A stretch of 64,000 nt of DNA from Marinobacter manganoxydans MnI7-9 (GCF_000235625.1 NZ_AGTR01000034.1:97055-161054), one strand, 5' to 3'; counted from the first letter of the stretch, positions 17,471 to 26,118 are shown. Program-made: numbers and translations. The notes: generated by a model from the sequence alone, not told the origin.

Positions 17471-18874
17471 CTACTCTCCGGGAACTTCTGCCTCCGTACC
17501 AATGTGGTAGGCGGCAAAACCGGCCATCACTACCTGGTCCACGGCCATACCGATAACCCGGCCATCGGTGGTGGACCGGATGGGGTGCTGGGCATTGGTG
17601 ATCGGATCGGACACGTAACCGAGAATCTCCCCTTCCGATACGCTGGCCCCCAACTCAATTTCGCTGAACAGAATCCCGCCGTGGTCCGCGCGGATCCAGT
17701 CGGAATCGTAGTAGACAGGCTCCGGATCGCCCCACACGAACATCCGGGAGATCATGCCCTGACGCTCCATCAGGCTGGTTAGGCTGTTCACGCCGGCACC
17801 GATCTGATGCTGCTGTATACGGTGGGATTCGCCGGCTTCCAGGGTGACGGTGCGAATACCGGCTTCCACAGCAGCGGTGCGCAACATGCCCGCAGAACCG
17901 GAGCTGTGAACCACCGCCATGCGGTCAAAGCCCCGGGTGAATTCCGCCACGTCCGGGTTGTTCATGTCGGCGCGAAGCTGCGGCAGGTTGGTGCGCTTCA
18001 GTGAGCCGGTGTGGATGTCCACCAGCATGTCGCACTTGCGAATCACGTTCTCGAACAGTGAATGGGCAATCCGGTCGGCCAGGCTGCCATCGGGGCTGCC
18101 CGGGAAATGCCGGTTGAGGTCCCGGCGATCGGGCAGGTAACGACTGCCCTGCTGGAATCCCGGCAGGTTCACAATCGGCACACCCACGACCGTGCCCGAC
18201 AGCTTCTCCGGGTTCAGGTCATACATGGTCTGGCGGATGATCTCGATGCCATTCAACTCATCCCCGTGAACTGCCCCGGTGAGGCACAGCGTCGGGCCGG
18301 CGTTGATGCCGTTGACCACCAGAACCGGGGTTGTCTGGGACAGCCCGGCAATCTGAATGCCGGGGGTCCAGGCCAGGCGGGTAGACGTGCCGGGCAGGAC
18401 ATCATTGTCCAGCAGCGTGAAGACCTCGCCTTCGCGAATCTCGGGCTCCGGCTCCGGCTCCGGCTCCGGCTCGGGTTCGGCCACCGCTTCGGTTGCCATG
18501 ACCTCGGATTCTGCGGCATCTGCATCGGTATCTCCGGGCGCTGAAACCTGTGCCTCCGGTGGCGGCGCAACCTGCTTGAGATCGATGTTCGGGGCTACCT
18601 TGCGGGAACCGGCCGAGGGCGTATCGATACCGGCTCCGCCCTGTGGGACTGCCGGCTGACGGGCTGTATTGTTCTTCCCTTTGGTCTGCAGAGGGGCCGA
18701 ATGCTCAACGTCCTCGACGCTCTCGTCCTCGGCCAGTTCCGCGATCAGCACTTCGGATTTTTTGCTGGCCTTTGCCGAATCGGTTTCGGCCAGAACAGGT
18801 GCCGACAGCCAGGGTATGACCAGGCCAATCAGCAGGATCCGGGGGGACGGTTTTTGAAGCCGCTCAAACAGCAT
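17471..18874 (-). CDS. exported M14-family (succinylglutamate desuccinylase/aspartoacylase-like) zinc enzyme
   Basis: 467 residues. The start ATG follows GAGGAAAT. A signal peptide (residues 1-29) is followed by a 110-residue low-complexity region rich in Ala, Glu, Pro and Ser, including a run of Glu-Pro repeats. The catalytic domain begins near residue 170. Zinc ligands His203 and Glu206 (GAVHGDELNG) and His288 (DIHTG) are separated by 82 residues, as in the M14 aspartoacylase branch. The PDRRDLNRHFPG motif binds the substrate carboxylate. Substrate unknown; a periplasmic acyl-amino-acid or peptide is plausible. It is unusual for this family to have an N-terminal export signal and a long spacer. 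Confidence 0.83.
   Translation of the reverse strand: MLFERLQKPSPRILLIGLVIPWLSAPVLAETDSAKASKKSEVLIAELAEDESVEDVEHSAPLQTKGKNNTARQPAVPQGGAGIDTPSAGSRKVAPNIDLKQVAPPPEAQVSAPGDTDADAAESEVMATEAVAEPEPEPEPEPEPEIREGEVFTLLDNDVLPGTSTRLAWTPGIQIAGLSQTTPVLVVNGINAGPTLCLTGAVHGDELNGIEIIRQTMYDLNPEKLSGTVVGVPIVNLPGFQQGSRYLPDRRDLNRHFPGSPDGSLADRIAHSLFENVIRKCDMLVDIHTGSLKRTNLPQLRADMNNPDVAEFTRGFDRMAVVHSSGSAGMLRTAAVEAGIRTVTLEAGESHRIQQHQIGAGVNSLTSLMERQGMISRMFVWGDPEPVYYDSDWIRADHGGILFSEIELGASVSEGEILGYVSDPITNAQHPIRSTTDGRVIGMAVDQVVMAGFAAYHIGTEAEVPGE
18444..18467 (-). repeat. hexanucleotide tandem repeat coding for Glu-Pro
   Basis: Four perfect copies of GGCTCC (read on the plus strand), followed by two degenerate copies to 18479, encode the Glu-Pro run in the spacer of the M14-like enzyme. 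Such in-frame repeats can change length by replication slippage without destroying the frame. Confidence 0.8.
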
Positions 18875-19065
18875 ATTTCCTCACGGTTCGTCAGTGTGCG
18901 CTCAAGGATAGAGTGCCTCTGGCGGTCATGAATACTGCTGTGACAAAGGTTTAATGCCACTTTCATGAAATCCGGGCAAGTTATAACGAAAACAGTTATA
19001 CGCCGGAAAAGTGATTAAAAATATGGGTGTTTTGCGAAATCCCGTGTGCTTTCGTTACTCCCGCG

Positions 19066-20703
19066 TTAGCTGTCGTGTACGACATGCCACAGATCGTCCT
19101 CCCGGAACGCCCTGTGCTCCGCCTCCAGCTTCAGTAAATGCGCCAGGGCTGACCGTGCCGCAAGGCCGTGGATGGCGGCCGGAACATCGTCATAGGCTTT
19201 TGCGGTAAGAGCTTTCAGGTCTACAGGAGCCAGGGCTTCCAGCGCGCGGGCCACCTTGTGCTCACGGGACAGACGGTGGGTGATCAGGAAATCGATCACC
19301 GCTTCGGGATGCCCCATCAGAAAGCCGTGTGCTGGCGCAATGTAGCGAATGGATTCGGCCAGCAACTCGTAGAGCGACTCGATGTAGGCCTTCATGTCGC
19401 CGTCCGGCGGATTAATGACCACCGTTGAGCCCTGCATGATGTGGTCACCGGAAAACAGCAGCTTCTGGTCGACCAGCAGAAAACACAGATGGTTCGAGGC
19501 ATGACCCGGGGTATGAAGCACCTTCAGGAGCCCGGCTTCGGTCACAATCAGATCACCGTGCTCCGGTTCATCATCGGCCCGGAAGGTCTGGTCCTGGCCG
19601 GCACCCGGGGGCGCCGGCCAACCGAACACCCGGCAACCGGTGCGCTCTTTCAGGGCCGCAACCGCCGGCGAATGATCCTGGTGCGTGTGGGTAACCACAA
19701 CCTGATCAATCACCCCACCGGTCACCTCCAGAATTCGCTCGATATGGGACTCGTTGGCGGGGCCGGGGTCGATCACCGTGAAGCGTTCATGGCCCAGAAT
19801 GTAAGTGTTGGTCCCTGGCCCGGTCATCATCCCCGGGTTGGGCGCCGTCAGCCGGGTGACACGGGCCGCGACCTCAACCGCCTCTCCGGGATTAATCTCC
19901 GCCCGGGTCGAGCCTTCACCTTCCGGATCCAGCTTCGCGGCCTCATCATAGGCCGGCGCTCCCGGCTCCAGCGTCACCGGCTTACCCTTTTTGACCGCCG
20001 GCCAGGGCTGGTTGGGGTAGGGCTCGGGCGGGTTGGCGTGGGCATAGCGCATCAGCGCATCGGTGGTCTCGAACCCGTTCAGCACCCGCAACGTCCGAAT
20101 CGTTGGCAACCCCAGCAACCGCTGGCCGTTCCGATGATCCTCAAGGGCCTGTTCCGGGCGGATCCAGACATGATCGATGGTTTCGATACCGTCGTGCCCG
20201 GCCAATTGACCTTCCGGAGCGGGCGTCACGAAAAACCGTGTATCGAAACGCCTCGGCGGCCCCGGCGGCGTAATCCAGTGGCCGAGATAGGCAAGCCTGT
20301 CCAGCGGAAGCGCCAAGCCGTGCTTTTTGCACAGACTGGCCAGAGACAGATCGCCGTCGAACACCGACCTCCGATCCGCATGGGCCGGATGATCCCCGGA
20401 TATCGGGTTGCCCTGTTTATCCACCGCAACCAGAACCCCGGACTCCTCAAAACACTCCCGAACCGCCGCCAACATATAGTCCGCGCCGCCTTCATCGACA
20501 CTCATGGTCTGACTGATCTCGGCGTCTCCGGGCCCGATAATATGGTCCTGCCCGTGAGTTTCGTTTTCCTCGACTCGCCCGCCAGGGAATACAAAATAGC
20601 CGGGCATAAACACGGCGTCCCAGGTGCGTTGCAGCAGCAGGACTTCAAGGCCTTCGGCTGTATCTCGAACCAGAACCAAGGTGGCAGCAGGGCGAATATC
20701 CAT
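19066..20703 (-). CDS. NUDIX hydrolase-metallo-beta-lactamase fold fusion protein
   Basis: 545 residues. The N-terminal domain (about 1-210) is a NUDIX unit with a long insertion inside the box: the GG…E element is near residue 41 and RECFEESG near 85, as in NUDT19. The C-terminal domain (about 270-530) is a metallo-beta-lactamase fold with THTHQDH at residues 338-344, TPGHASNH, FSGDH and APAHG as metal ligands, which resembles LACTB2. The linker contains KKGKPVTLEPG. NUDIX enzymes cleave nucleoside or CoA diphosphates; LACTB2-type proteins can act as endoribonucleases or thioesterases. The combined substrate, possibly acyl-CoA, is unknown. Start: GGAG 4 bases before the ATG. Divergent from a thioesterase gene. 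Confidence 0.85.
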   Translation of the reverse strand: MDIRPAATLVLVRDTAEGLEVLLLQRTWDAVFMPGYFVFPGGRVEENETHGQDHIIGPGDAEISQTMSVDEGGADYMLAAVRECFEESGVLVAVDKQGNPISGDHPAHADRRSVFDGDLSLASLCKKHGLALPLDRLAYLGHWITPPGPPRRFDTRFFVTPAPEGQLAGHDGIETIDHVWIRPEQALEDHRNGQRLLGLPTIRTLRVLNGFETTDALMRYAHANPPEPYPNQPWPAVKKGKPVTLEPGAPAYDEAAKLDPEGEGSTRAEINPGEAVEVAARVTRLTAPNPGMMTGPGTNTYILGHERFTVIDPGPANESHIERILEVTGGVIDQVVVTHTHQDHSPAVAALKERTGCRVFGWPAPPGAGQDQTFRADDEPEHGDLIVTEAGLLKVLHTPGHASNHLCFLLVDQKLLFSGDHIMQGSTVVINPPDGDMKAYIESLYELLAESIRYIAPAHGFLMGHPEAVIDFLITHRLSREHKVARALEALAPVDLKALTAKAYDDVPAAIHGLAARSALAHLLKLEAEHRAFREDDLWHVVHDS

Positions 20704-20753
20704 AAAACTCCATCTTCAAATATTTATTGTCAGTGCGCGGGAGTGATACGAAC

Positions 20754-20863
20754 GATGGCAGGGAAGGGCTTTCCAAAACTGTCTGTCGCCAGGGATGGCG
20801 ACAGTCAAGCGTCACATGGACGTGCCGCAAGGAGCGTGTTTTGGAAAGCCCTTCCCTGCCGTC
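20754..20863 (+). repeat. palindromic element R2 (type B)
   Basis: Arms 20754-20779 and 20838-20863 pair at 25 of 26 positions around a 58-nt core. The core forms CTGTCGCCA/TGGCGACAG with loop GGGA (20783-20804), followed by CACATGGACGTG. It lies between the divergent NUDIX-MBL and thioesterase genes. The NGGA-bearing strand is the plus strand, that is, sense for the thioesterase leader. Confidence 0.88.
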
Positions 20864-20995
20864 GCTCCACCAAAACCATCGGCGCGGAGGTCTCATAGCA
20901 AGATAACCGATTTGGGACTGGGCGTCTTGAGATGAACACTAAAGTCGAACAGCGTATGATTTGCCCCAAGATACCCAGTGAAAACAGGAACCCCC

Positions 20996-21421
20996 GTGGC
21001 CCGAATCAAACTCTCCTTCCCGGACGACGTCTTCTGCTTCGAAACCAGAATGCCCGTCAGAATCACCGACATCAACGGCGCCAACCACCTCGGCAACGAC
21101 GCCCTGATCTCGATGCTCTCCGAAGCCCGGGCCCAGTTCCTGGTCAGTTACGGTATCCAGGAAGCGAGCAAAGACGGCACCGGCATTATCGTTACCGACC
21201 TGGCCACCATGTACCAGTCGGAATCCTTCTTCCCGGAAATGCTGCGTTTTGAAGTGGGTCTGATGGACTTCAACAAGTATGGCGGGGATTTCGTGTTCCG
21301 GGTCACCAAGGCCGAGAGCGGCCAGCCGGTGGCACTGGCCAAATACGGATTCGTCTTCTTCAACTACCACCGCAAGGAAGTGGTGCCGGTACCCGAGAGC
21401 TTCCGCTCACGCTTTGCCTGA
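20996..21421 (+). CDS. 4HBT-fold acyl-CoA thioesterase
   Basis: 141 residues from the GTG at 20996, chosen because AGGA sits 7 bases upstream; an alternative GTG at 20978 adds six residues. The hotdog-fold 4-hydroxybenzoyl-CoA thioesterase motifs are present: DINGANHLGNDALISMLSEAR with the catalytic Asp/His/Asn region, and a C-terminal AKYGFVFFNYHRKEVVPVP. It hydrolyses an acyl-CoA in the cytoplasm; chain-length preference is unknown. Divergent from the NUDIX-MBL fusion gene, with element R2 between them, and tail-to-tail with the MATE gene (15-base overlap). Confidence 0.82.
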   Translation: MARIKLSFPDDVFCFETRMPVRITDINGANHLGNDALISMLSEARAQFLVSYGIQEASKDGTGIIVTDLATMYQSESFFPEMLRFEVGLMDFNKYGGDFVFRVTKAESGQPVALAKYGFVFFNYHRKEVVPVPESFRSRFA

Positions 21422-22816
21422 GGCGAGCTCCGCCTTCAAACGCGTCATGCCGGCCCGGTAGAAGCTGTAAGCCATGGCGCCGGCGAACAGATTGCCCACC
21501 AGCGCACCACTCATAAGGCCATAGACCCCGTTGATCTGGCTACCGATCCAGAGCAGGGGCAGGAAACACAGGAACAGGCGCAGGGTGGAGACCAGCAGGG
21601 CCCGCATCGCCAGGCCGAGGGCATTGCACACCGACACCATCAGCATGCATACGCCCAGACCGCTGTAGCTGAGCGGTACCCGCACCAGATAGCCGGCCAG
21701 AACCTCCTGCACATCACTGTCGCTGGAGAACAGCTCAGACACCAACCCGGAAGCGACCACCCAGGTCAGGCCAATGGCCAGTTGCCAGACCACCACAAAC
21801 CGGACCGCAAGACGTACCAGTTTACGAATCTGCTCGATATCGCCGGCACCCAGCATGCGGCCAATCATCGGCGGCATCGACATGGTCAGGGCCAACACCA
21901 CCACAATGGAGAAAAATTCCAGGCGGGTACCCAGACCCCAGGCGGCGACGGCGGCGGAGCCAAAGCCGGCCACGAGGGCCGTCGCCAGCATGGCCGAGAC
22001 AGCCGGCATCAGCTGGCTCACCATGGCGGGGGCCATAATGCCGTTGAGCTGTTTCAGGGCGTTCCACAGGGCAAGCTCGCGCAGGTCGAACCGGATCCAG
22101 CGGCGTTTGAGAAGTTTCGGATAGATCACCAGACAGCCGATTCCGAACGAGGTAATGGTCGCCCAGGCGGCGCCGGGTAGTCCCCAGCCGAAAACAAAGA
22201 TGTAGAGCGGGTCCAGGGCGATGTTGGTCAGACTCGTGGCCACCATCATGTACCCGGGCAATTTGGTATCGCCGTGGGAGCGGCACACGCTGTAGCCGAA
22301 GTACAGGAAGGCTCCGGTCCAGGCGGCCATCAGCCAGGGAACCCAGTACTGCCGGATCAGCGGCAGAAGTGAGTCTTCCGCGCCAAGGGCGGTCATGATG
22401 GGCCCCTGCAGAAACCAAAGCGCCACGCAGATGACAAAAACGAGGCTGCCGCCAACGGTAATGATCAGGCCGCCCAGCCGGAAGGCGCGCAGTTCATCGC
22501 CGGCACCCAGGGTGCGGGATACGATCGCTGTGGTGGCGATCCCCAGACCCACCTGAAGGCCGATGATCAGTTGCTGCATCGGCAAGGTGAAACCCAGGGC
22601 TGCCAGCGGATCACGACCCAGCTGACCCACGAAGGCACTGTCGGCCAGCTGGAAGGTCATCAGGGACAGCACCCCGAAGAGCATGGGCCAGGTCATGCTG
22701 TAGAGCTGGCGGGCCAGGGATGGGTTTTGGGTGGTGGTCTGCACGGGGTGTTGTGGGCCTTCGGTTAGGATTCGGGCTTTGGGCGGGGATTCTAACAGGT
22801 TCTGGTTTTGGAGCAT
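21407..22816 (-). CDS. MATE family multidrug efflux transporter
   Basis: 469 residues from the ATG at 22816. The frame continues 27 codons upstream, but those codons (…HGWRSRAYRDVFTACF…) come from palindromic element R3 and are not protein. An in-frame GTG at 22744 is a further start candidate; neither start has a clear Shine-Dalgarno sequence. Twelve hydrophobic segments in two six-helix halves match the NorM/DinF MATE fold, including PMLFGVLSLMTFQLADSAFVG near the start. MATE pumps use sodium or proton gradients to export cationic dyes and drugs. It lies downstream of tpx on the same strand, separated by R3. Confidence 0.87.
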   Translation of the reverse strand: MLQNQNLLESPPKARILTEGPQHPVQTTTQNPSLARQLYSMTWPMLFGVLSLMTFQLADSAFVGQLGRDPLAALGFTLPMQQLIIGLQVGLGIATTAIVSRTLGAGDELRAFRLGGLIITVGGSLVFVICVALWFLQGPIMTALGAEDSLLPLIRQYWVPWLMAAWTGAFLYFGYSVCRSHGDTKLPGYMMVATSLTNIALDPLYIFVFGWGLPGAAWATITSFGIGCLVIYPKLLKRRWIRFDLRELALWNALKQLNGIMAPAMVSQLMPAVSAMLATALVAGFGSAAVAAWGLGTRLEFFSIVVVLALTMSMPPMIGRMLGAGDIEQIRKLVRLAVRFVVVWQLAIGLTWVVASGLVSELFSSDSDVQEVLAGYLVRVPLSYSGLGVCMLMVSVCNALGLAMRALLVSTLRLFLCFLPLLWIGSQINGVYGLMSGALVGNLFAGAMAYSFYRAGMTRLKAELASGKA

Positions 22817-22927
22817 GCAGTCGGCTGGGGGCGGGCTTCTGAAACACGCTGTGAATACATCCCTGTACGCTCGGCTCCGCCATCCATGGCTCCGCACGGT
22901 TTCAGAAGCCCGCCCCCATCCAACTGC
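22817..22927 (-). repeat. palindromic element R3 (type A)
   Basis: Arms 22817-22845 and 22899-22927 pair at 27 of 29 positions around a 53-nt core. On the minus strand, bases 22868-22857 read GTACAGGGATGT, a 12/12 match to RUACARGGAUGU. A second GCCA-TGGA-TGGC hairpin is at 22879-22890. It lies between tpx and the MATE gene, in sense orientation for the MATE leader. Confidence 0.88.
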
Positions 22928-22972
22928 CCCGAAAACCGGTGATATGTCCGGCGCTCAGGGCGATAAGAAGCG

Positions 22973-23470
22973 TTACAGCACCTTCAGCGCCGCATCGTAA
23001 TCCGGCTCATCCTTGATCTCATCAACCAGCTGGCTGTGGATGACCTTGTCGTTCTCATCCAGTACGACCACCGCCCTGGCGCAGAGACCGGCGAGGGGGC
23101 CATCCTGAATGGCAACGCCGTAGTCCTGCTGGAAGCTGTAGTTCCGGAAGGTGGAGAGGGTTTCGACGTTTTTCAGGCCTTCGGCGCCGCAGAACCGGGC
23201 GGCGGCGAAAGGCAGGTCGGCGGAGACGACCAGGACCACGGTGTTGTCCAGGCTGCCAGCCTTTTCGTTGAATTTCCGGGTGGAGGCGGCGCAGACGCCG
23301 GTGTCGATGCTGGGGATGATGTTCAGGATTTTGCGTTTGCCGGCCCAGTTGTCGAGTTTGACTTCTTCCAGCCCGCTGTTGGTGAGGGTAAAGGGAGGCG
23401 CGTTGTCGCCTGTCTCGGGAAATTTGCCGCTCAGTTCAATGGGATTGCCGTCCAGATTAACGCTGCTCAT
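22973..23470 (-). CDS. tpx: thiol peroxidase (Tpx, atypical 2-Cys peroxiredoxin)
   Basis: 165 residues. The family residues are clear: peroxidatic Cys60 in [12 protein letters not shown] and resolving Cys94 in [11 protein letters not shown], plus the start [15 protein letters not shown]. The enzyme reduces hydrogen peroxide and alkyl hydroperoxides in cytoplasm or periplasm, using thioredoxin. Start ATG with GAGGAGC upstream. Flanked by elements R3 (downstream) and R4 (upstream); a peroxide-responsive operator such as an OxyR site was not found. Confidence 0.95.
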   Translation of the reverse strand: MSSVNLDGNPIELSGKFPETGDNAPPFTLTNSGLEEVKLDNWAGKRKILNIIPSIDTGVCAASTRKFNEKAGSLDNTVVLVVSADLPFAAARFCGAEGLKNVETLSTFRNYSFQQDYGVAIQDGPLAGLCARAVVVLDENDKVIHSQLVDEIKDEPDYDAALKVL

Positions 23471-23558
23471 GGTATTTGCTCCTCGGTGTCTGGTTTAGAG
23501 TCTTACGTACTCTGTGTAGACCACTTTGGATGATTTTGCCTGTTCGCTTTGGCGGTTG

Positions 23559-23670
23559 GGCTGATGCGGGAGGGCTTTTCAAAACACGCTCCTTGCGGCA
23601 CGTCCCTGTGACGCTTGGCTGTCGCCATCCATGGCGACAGACAGTTTTGGAAAGCCCTCCCGCATCAGCC
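23559..23670 (-). repeat. palindromic element R4 (type B)
   Basis: Arms 23559-23585 and 23644-23670 pair at 26 of 27 positions around a 58-nt core. On the minus strand the core reads CTGTCGCCA-TGGA-TGGCGACAG (23640-23619), then CACAGGGACGTG. It lies between the Bcr-type gene and tpx, sense for the tpx leader. The core is a near-exact reverse complement of R2 and R6. Confidence 0.88.
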
Positions 23671-23709
23671 TCCTAGCATCAGAGTCTTTTCCCCTGAGGC
23701 CATTAGACT

Positions 23710-24930
23710 TCAATTACTGGTTATTGATTGTGGTTCGAAACCTTTCGCAGGATAACGTTGAACCAGCACCAGATAACAGGCCATCGCGAGTGCTGCGCAG
23801 GCGGCAATGATCAAGGCCATGACCAGTGAGGTGCCATCGTGCAGGTGGCCGACCAGCATGCCGGCAATAGCGGCGACGGCCATCTGGGTGAAGCCGAACA
23901 GGGCCGAGGCGGAGCCGGCCATGGTGGGGAAGTTCGCCAGGGCGCCGGCCATGGTCTGGGGCAGGACCATCCCGGTGCCGATCATGAACAGGGCCTGAGG
24001 CAAAATGACGGCCCAGACGTTGAACACTTCACTCAGTGCCAGCACGGCCATCAGGCTGCCGCCAGCCACGGCAATGATCAGGCCGCGTACAAGGATCTGG
24101 TCCGGCACCAGGCGACGGCCGAGACGGACGGCGGTCAGGTTGCCAACAATGTAGCCGGCCACCATGCAGGCAAAGTACAGACCGAACTGTTCTGTCGGCA
24201 CTTCCAGGAAATCAATCAGCACGAACGAAGAGCCCGACAGGAAGGCGAACAGGCCGGAGAAAATCAGGGCATTGGTCAGGGTGTAGCCCAGGAAGCTGAT
24301 GTCTTTCGCAATTGTGCGGTAGTTCCGCAGCAGGCTGCCGATTTTCAGGGACTGGCGATGCTCCGGACGCATGGGCTCGGGAATACCAAAGGCAACCACC
24401 ACGGCCATCACCAGGGCGTAGCCACCCAGAGCCAGGAATACCGAAGCCCAACCCAGGCTGGCCGTCAACAGGCCACCGATGGTCGGCGCGACCGCCGGAG
24501 CCAGGGCCATGATACTGGCCAGGATAGCCAGGATTTTGGCGGCTTCGCGGGGCGTATAGATATCCCGAATGGCCGCCCGACCCAGAACCGGCCCGGCAGA
24601 ACCGCCAAGGGCCTGCAGGAAACGGAACAGAATCAGTGTTTCGATGTTCGTCGCCAGTGCGCAGCCAATACTGGCAATGGCAAAAAGCACGAAACCACCA
24701 ATCATGATCGGTTTGCGACCAAAACGGTCCGCCAACGGACCGCAAACCAGCTGAGCAATGGCAAAGCCGACCATATACAGACTCAGCGTCAGCTGAACCT
24801 GATCGGTACCGGTGCCAAAGTCTGAACCAATCTGAGGCAGTGCCGGCAGATACATGTCCGTTGCCAGCGGCCCAAGGGCCACAGCGGCGGCAAGAAGTAT
24901 CGTTGTCCAGACACTGGTCAAAGTCAGCAT
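23710..24930 (-). CDS. Bcr/CflA-type MFS multidrug efflux transporter
   Basis: 406 residues with twelve hydrophobic helices. The N-terminal LATDMYLPALPQIG and GPLADRFGRKP motifs are those of the Bcr/CflA drug-proton antiporters (the DHA1 loop 2-3 motif A). Members export bicyclomycin, chloramphenicol, cysteine or florfenicol; the specific substrate here is unknown. It lies in the same-strand run MATE-tpx-bcr-LysR, separated from its neighbours by elements R4 and R5. The start ATG lacks a strong Shine-Dalgarno sequence. Confidence 0.88.
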   Translation of the reverse strand: MLTLTSVWTTILLAAAVALGPLATDMYLPALPQIGSDFGTGTDQVQLTLSLYMVGFAIAQLVCGPLADRFGRKPIMIGGFVLFAIASIGCALATNIETLILFRFLQALGGSAGPVLGRAAIRDIYTPREAAKILAILASIMALAPAVAPTIGGLLTASLGWASVFLALGGYALVMAVVVAFGIPEPMRPEHRQSLKIGSLLRNYRTIAKDISFLGYTLTNALIFSGLFAFLSGSSFVLIDFLEVPTEQFGLYFACMVAGYIVGNLTAVRLGRRLVPDQILVRGLIIAVAGGSLMAVLALSEVFNVWAVILPQALFMIGTGMVLPQTMAGALANFPTMAGSASALFGFTQMAVAAIAGMLVGHLHDGTSLVMALIIAACAALAMACYLVLVQRYPAKGFEPQSITSN

Positions 24931-24976
24931 GTGTTTCCTAATGCGTTTTCAGAGAGTTACCGAAAGAGTAACGACA

Positions 24977-25086
24977 GGTCAGGTTGGGAAAGGCTTTCCA
25001 AAACTGTAGAGGGCCAAGGATGGCCCGAAACAAGCGCACATGGATGTGCTCGTAGCGTGTTTTGGAAAGCCTTTCCCAACCTGGCC
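24977..25086 (+). repeat. palindromic element R5 (type B)
   Basis: Arms 24977-25004 and 25059-25086 pair at 27 of 28 positions around a 54-nt core. Hairpins GGGCCA-AGGA-TGGCCC (25011-25026) and GCACA-TGGA-TGTGC (25036-25049) both have perfect stems, and the first stem uses bases different from R2, R4 and R6 but still pairs. It lies between the LysR gene and bcr, both on the minus strand, so the hairpin strand is antisense to them. Confidence 0.88.
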
Positions 25087-25173
25087 GACCGCCGAGTAAT
25101 GGCAGTCTAGGTGAGAGGAGGTAAGAAGATAACGCCAGCAAAGCTCATACAACCTATGAGCAAAACTAATTGA

Positions 25174-26085
25174 TTAACTTTTAAGACCGTTGAGGGTAGC
25201 GGCAACGGCATTCACCTGGTTGCGCAGCCACTTGTGGGCGGGATCGTTCTGATTGCGGCGGTGCCACAGCATTAGCAGGGTAAAGGGTTTGAAATCAAAA
25301 GGTAGCGGAACCCAGGCGAAGTCCCGGAGTAAGTGTTTGCTCATGCCCTCCGGGGCCGTAGCAAGCATATCTGTTCCGCGGAGGAACTCCGGTAGGCCGG
25401 AGAAGTTGGAGACCGTCACCACATTGCGACGAACCAGACCACGGGTGTCCATGGCGGTTTCCACAGTCGGTTTTTCGCCGGTGGCGAACAACAGGGCAAT
25501 GTGGTCTGCCTTAAGGTATTCCGGCAGATCCGCTGGCGGTTTCCGGTGTTCAGGATCATAGAACACCACCATGCGATCGGCCATCAGGCCCCGCTGCATA
25601 ATGTCCGTCGCCTCCGGCGCGTGGGGAGAAATCACCAGATCACAGACATCCTTCCGCAAAAGGTCTGCCCGAGGAATGCCAGATGGAATCACCTGAAGGC
25701 TGATGCCCGGAGCTTCCTGCCGCAACGTTCGCACCAGGCCCGGCAAAAGCAGGTCCCGCTGGTAGTCATTGGCAGCAATCGTGAAGGTGAACTCTGCCGT
25801 GGCGGGACTGAACGGCGGGCCCGAGGACAGCGACTGCAGGTCATCCAAAATCTGGCGGATATGGGGCCCGGCCTGAAGTGCGTAGCGGGTTGGCACAATG
25901 CCGCGCCCGGACTTCACGAACAGGGGGTCGCCCAGGGCCTGGCGCAGACGTTCCAGCGTGTGACTCACCGCAGACTGGGTAACGCCCAGCCTGACTGCCG
26001 CGCGGGACACGCTGCCTTCATCAAGCACCGCCAGAAAGGTGCTGAGGGCCCGGAAATCCAGGTTGAATGTATCAATCGGGTTCAT
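25174..26085 (-). CDS. LysR family transcriptional regulator
   Basis: 303 residues. Winged helix-turn-helix (residues 9-68) with FLAVLDEGSVSRAAVRLGVTQ and AVSHTLERLRQALGDPLFVK, in the NodD/NahR branch; effector domain 95-295. Its upstream region is short (33 bases to the next gene), so it may be co-transcribed from the lipoprotein gene 26119-27342. The bcr pump downstream is a possible target, but the order does not prove it. Effector unknown. Confidence 0.85.
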   Translation of the reverse strand: MNPIDTFNLDFRALSTFLAVLDEGSVSRAAVRLGVTQSAVSHTLERLRQALGDPLFVKSGRGIVPTRYALQAGPHIRQILDDLQSLSSGPPFSPATAEFTFTIAANDYQRDLLLPGLVRTLRQEAPGISLQVIPSGIPRADLLRKDVCDLVISPHAPEATDIMQRGLMADRMVVFYDPEHRKPPADLPEYLKADHIALLFATGEKPTVETAMDTRGLVRRNVVTVSNFSGLPEFLRGTDMLATAPEGMSKHLLRDFAWVPLPFDFKPFTLLMLWHRRNQNDPAHKWLRNQVNAVAATLNGLKS

Positions 26086-26118
26086 GAATGGCAGTGTAAC
26101 CCGATGCCTGCGGTGGCG

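Noticed and set aside
18979-19000. Direct repeat AGTTATA-N8-AGTTATA upstream of the M14-like gene
   Set aside because: AT-rich spacers between genes commonly contain such short repeats; there is no known regulator with this spacing, so it was not called as an operator.
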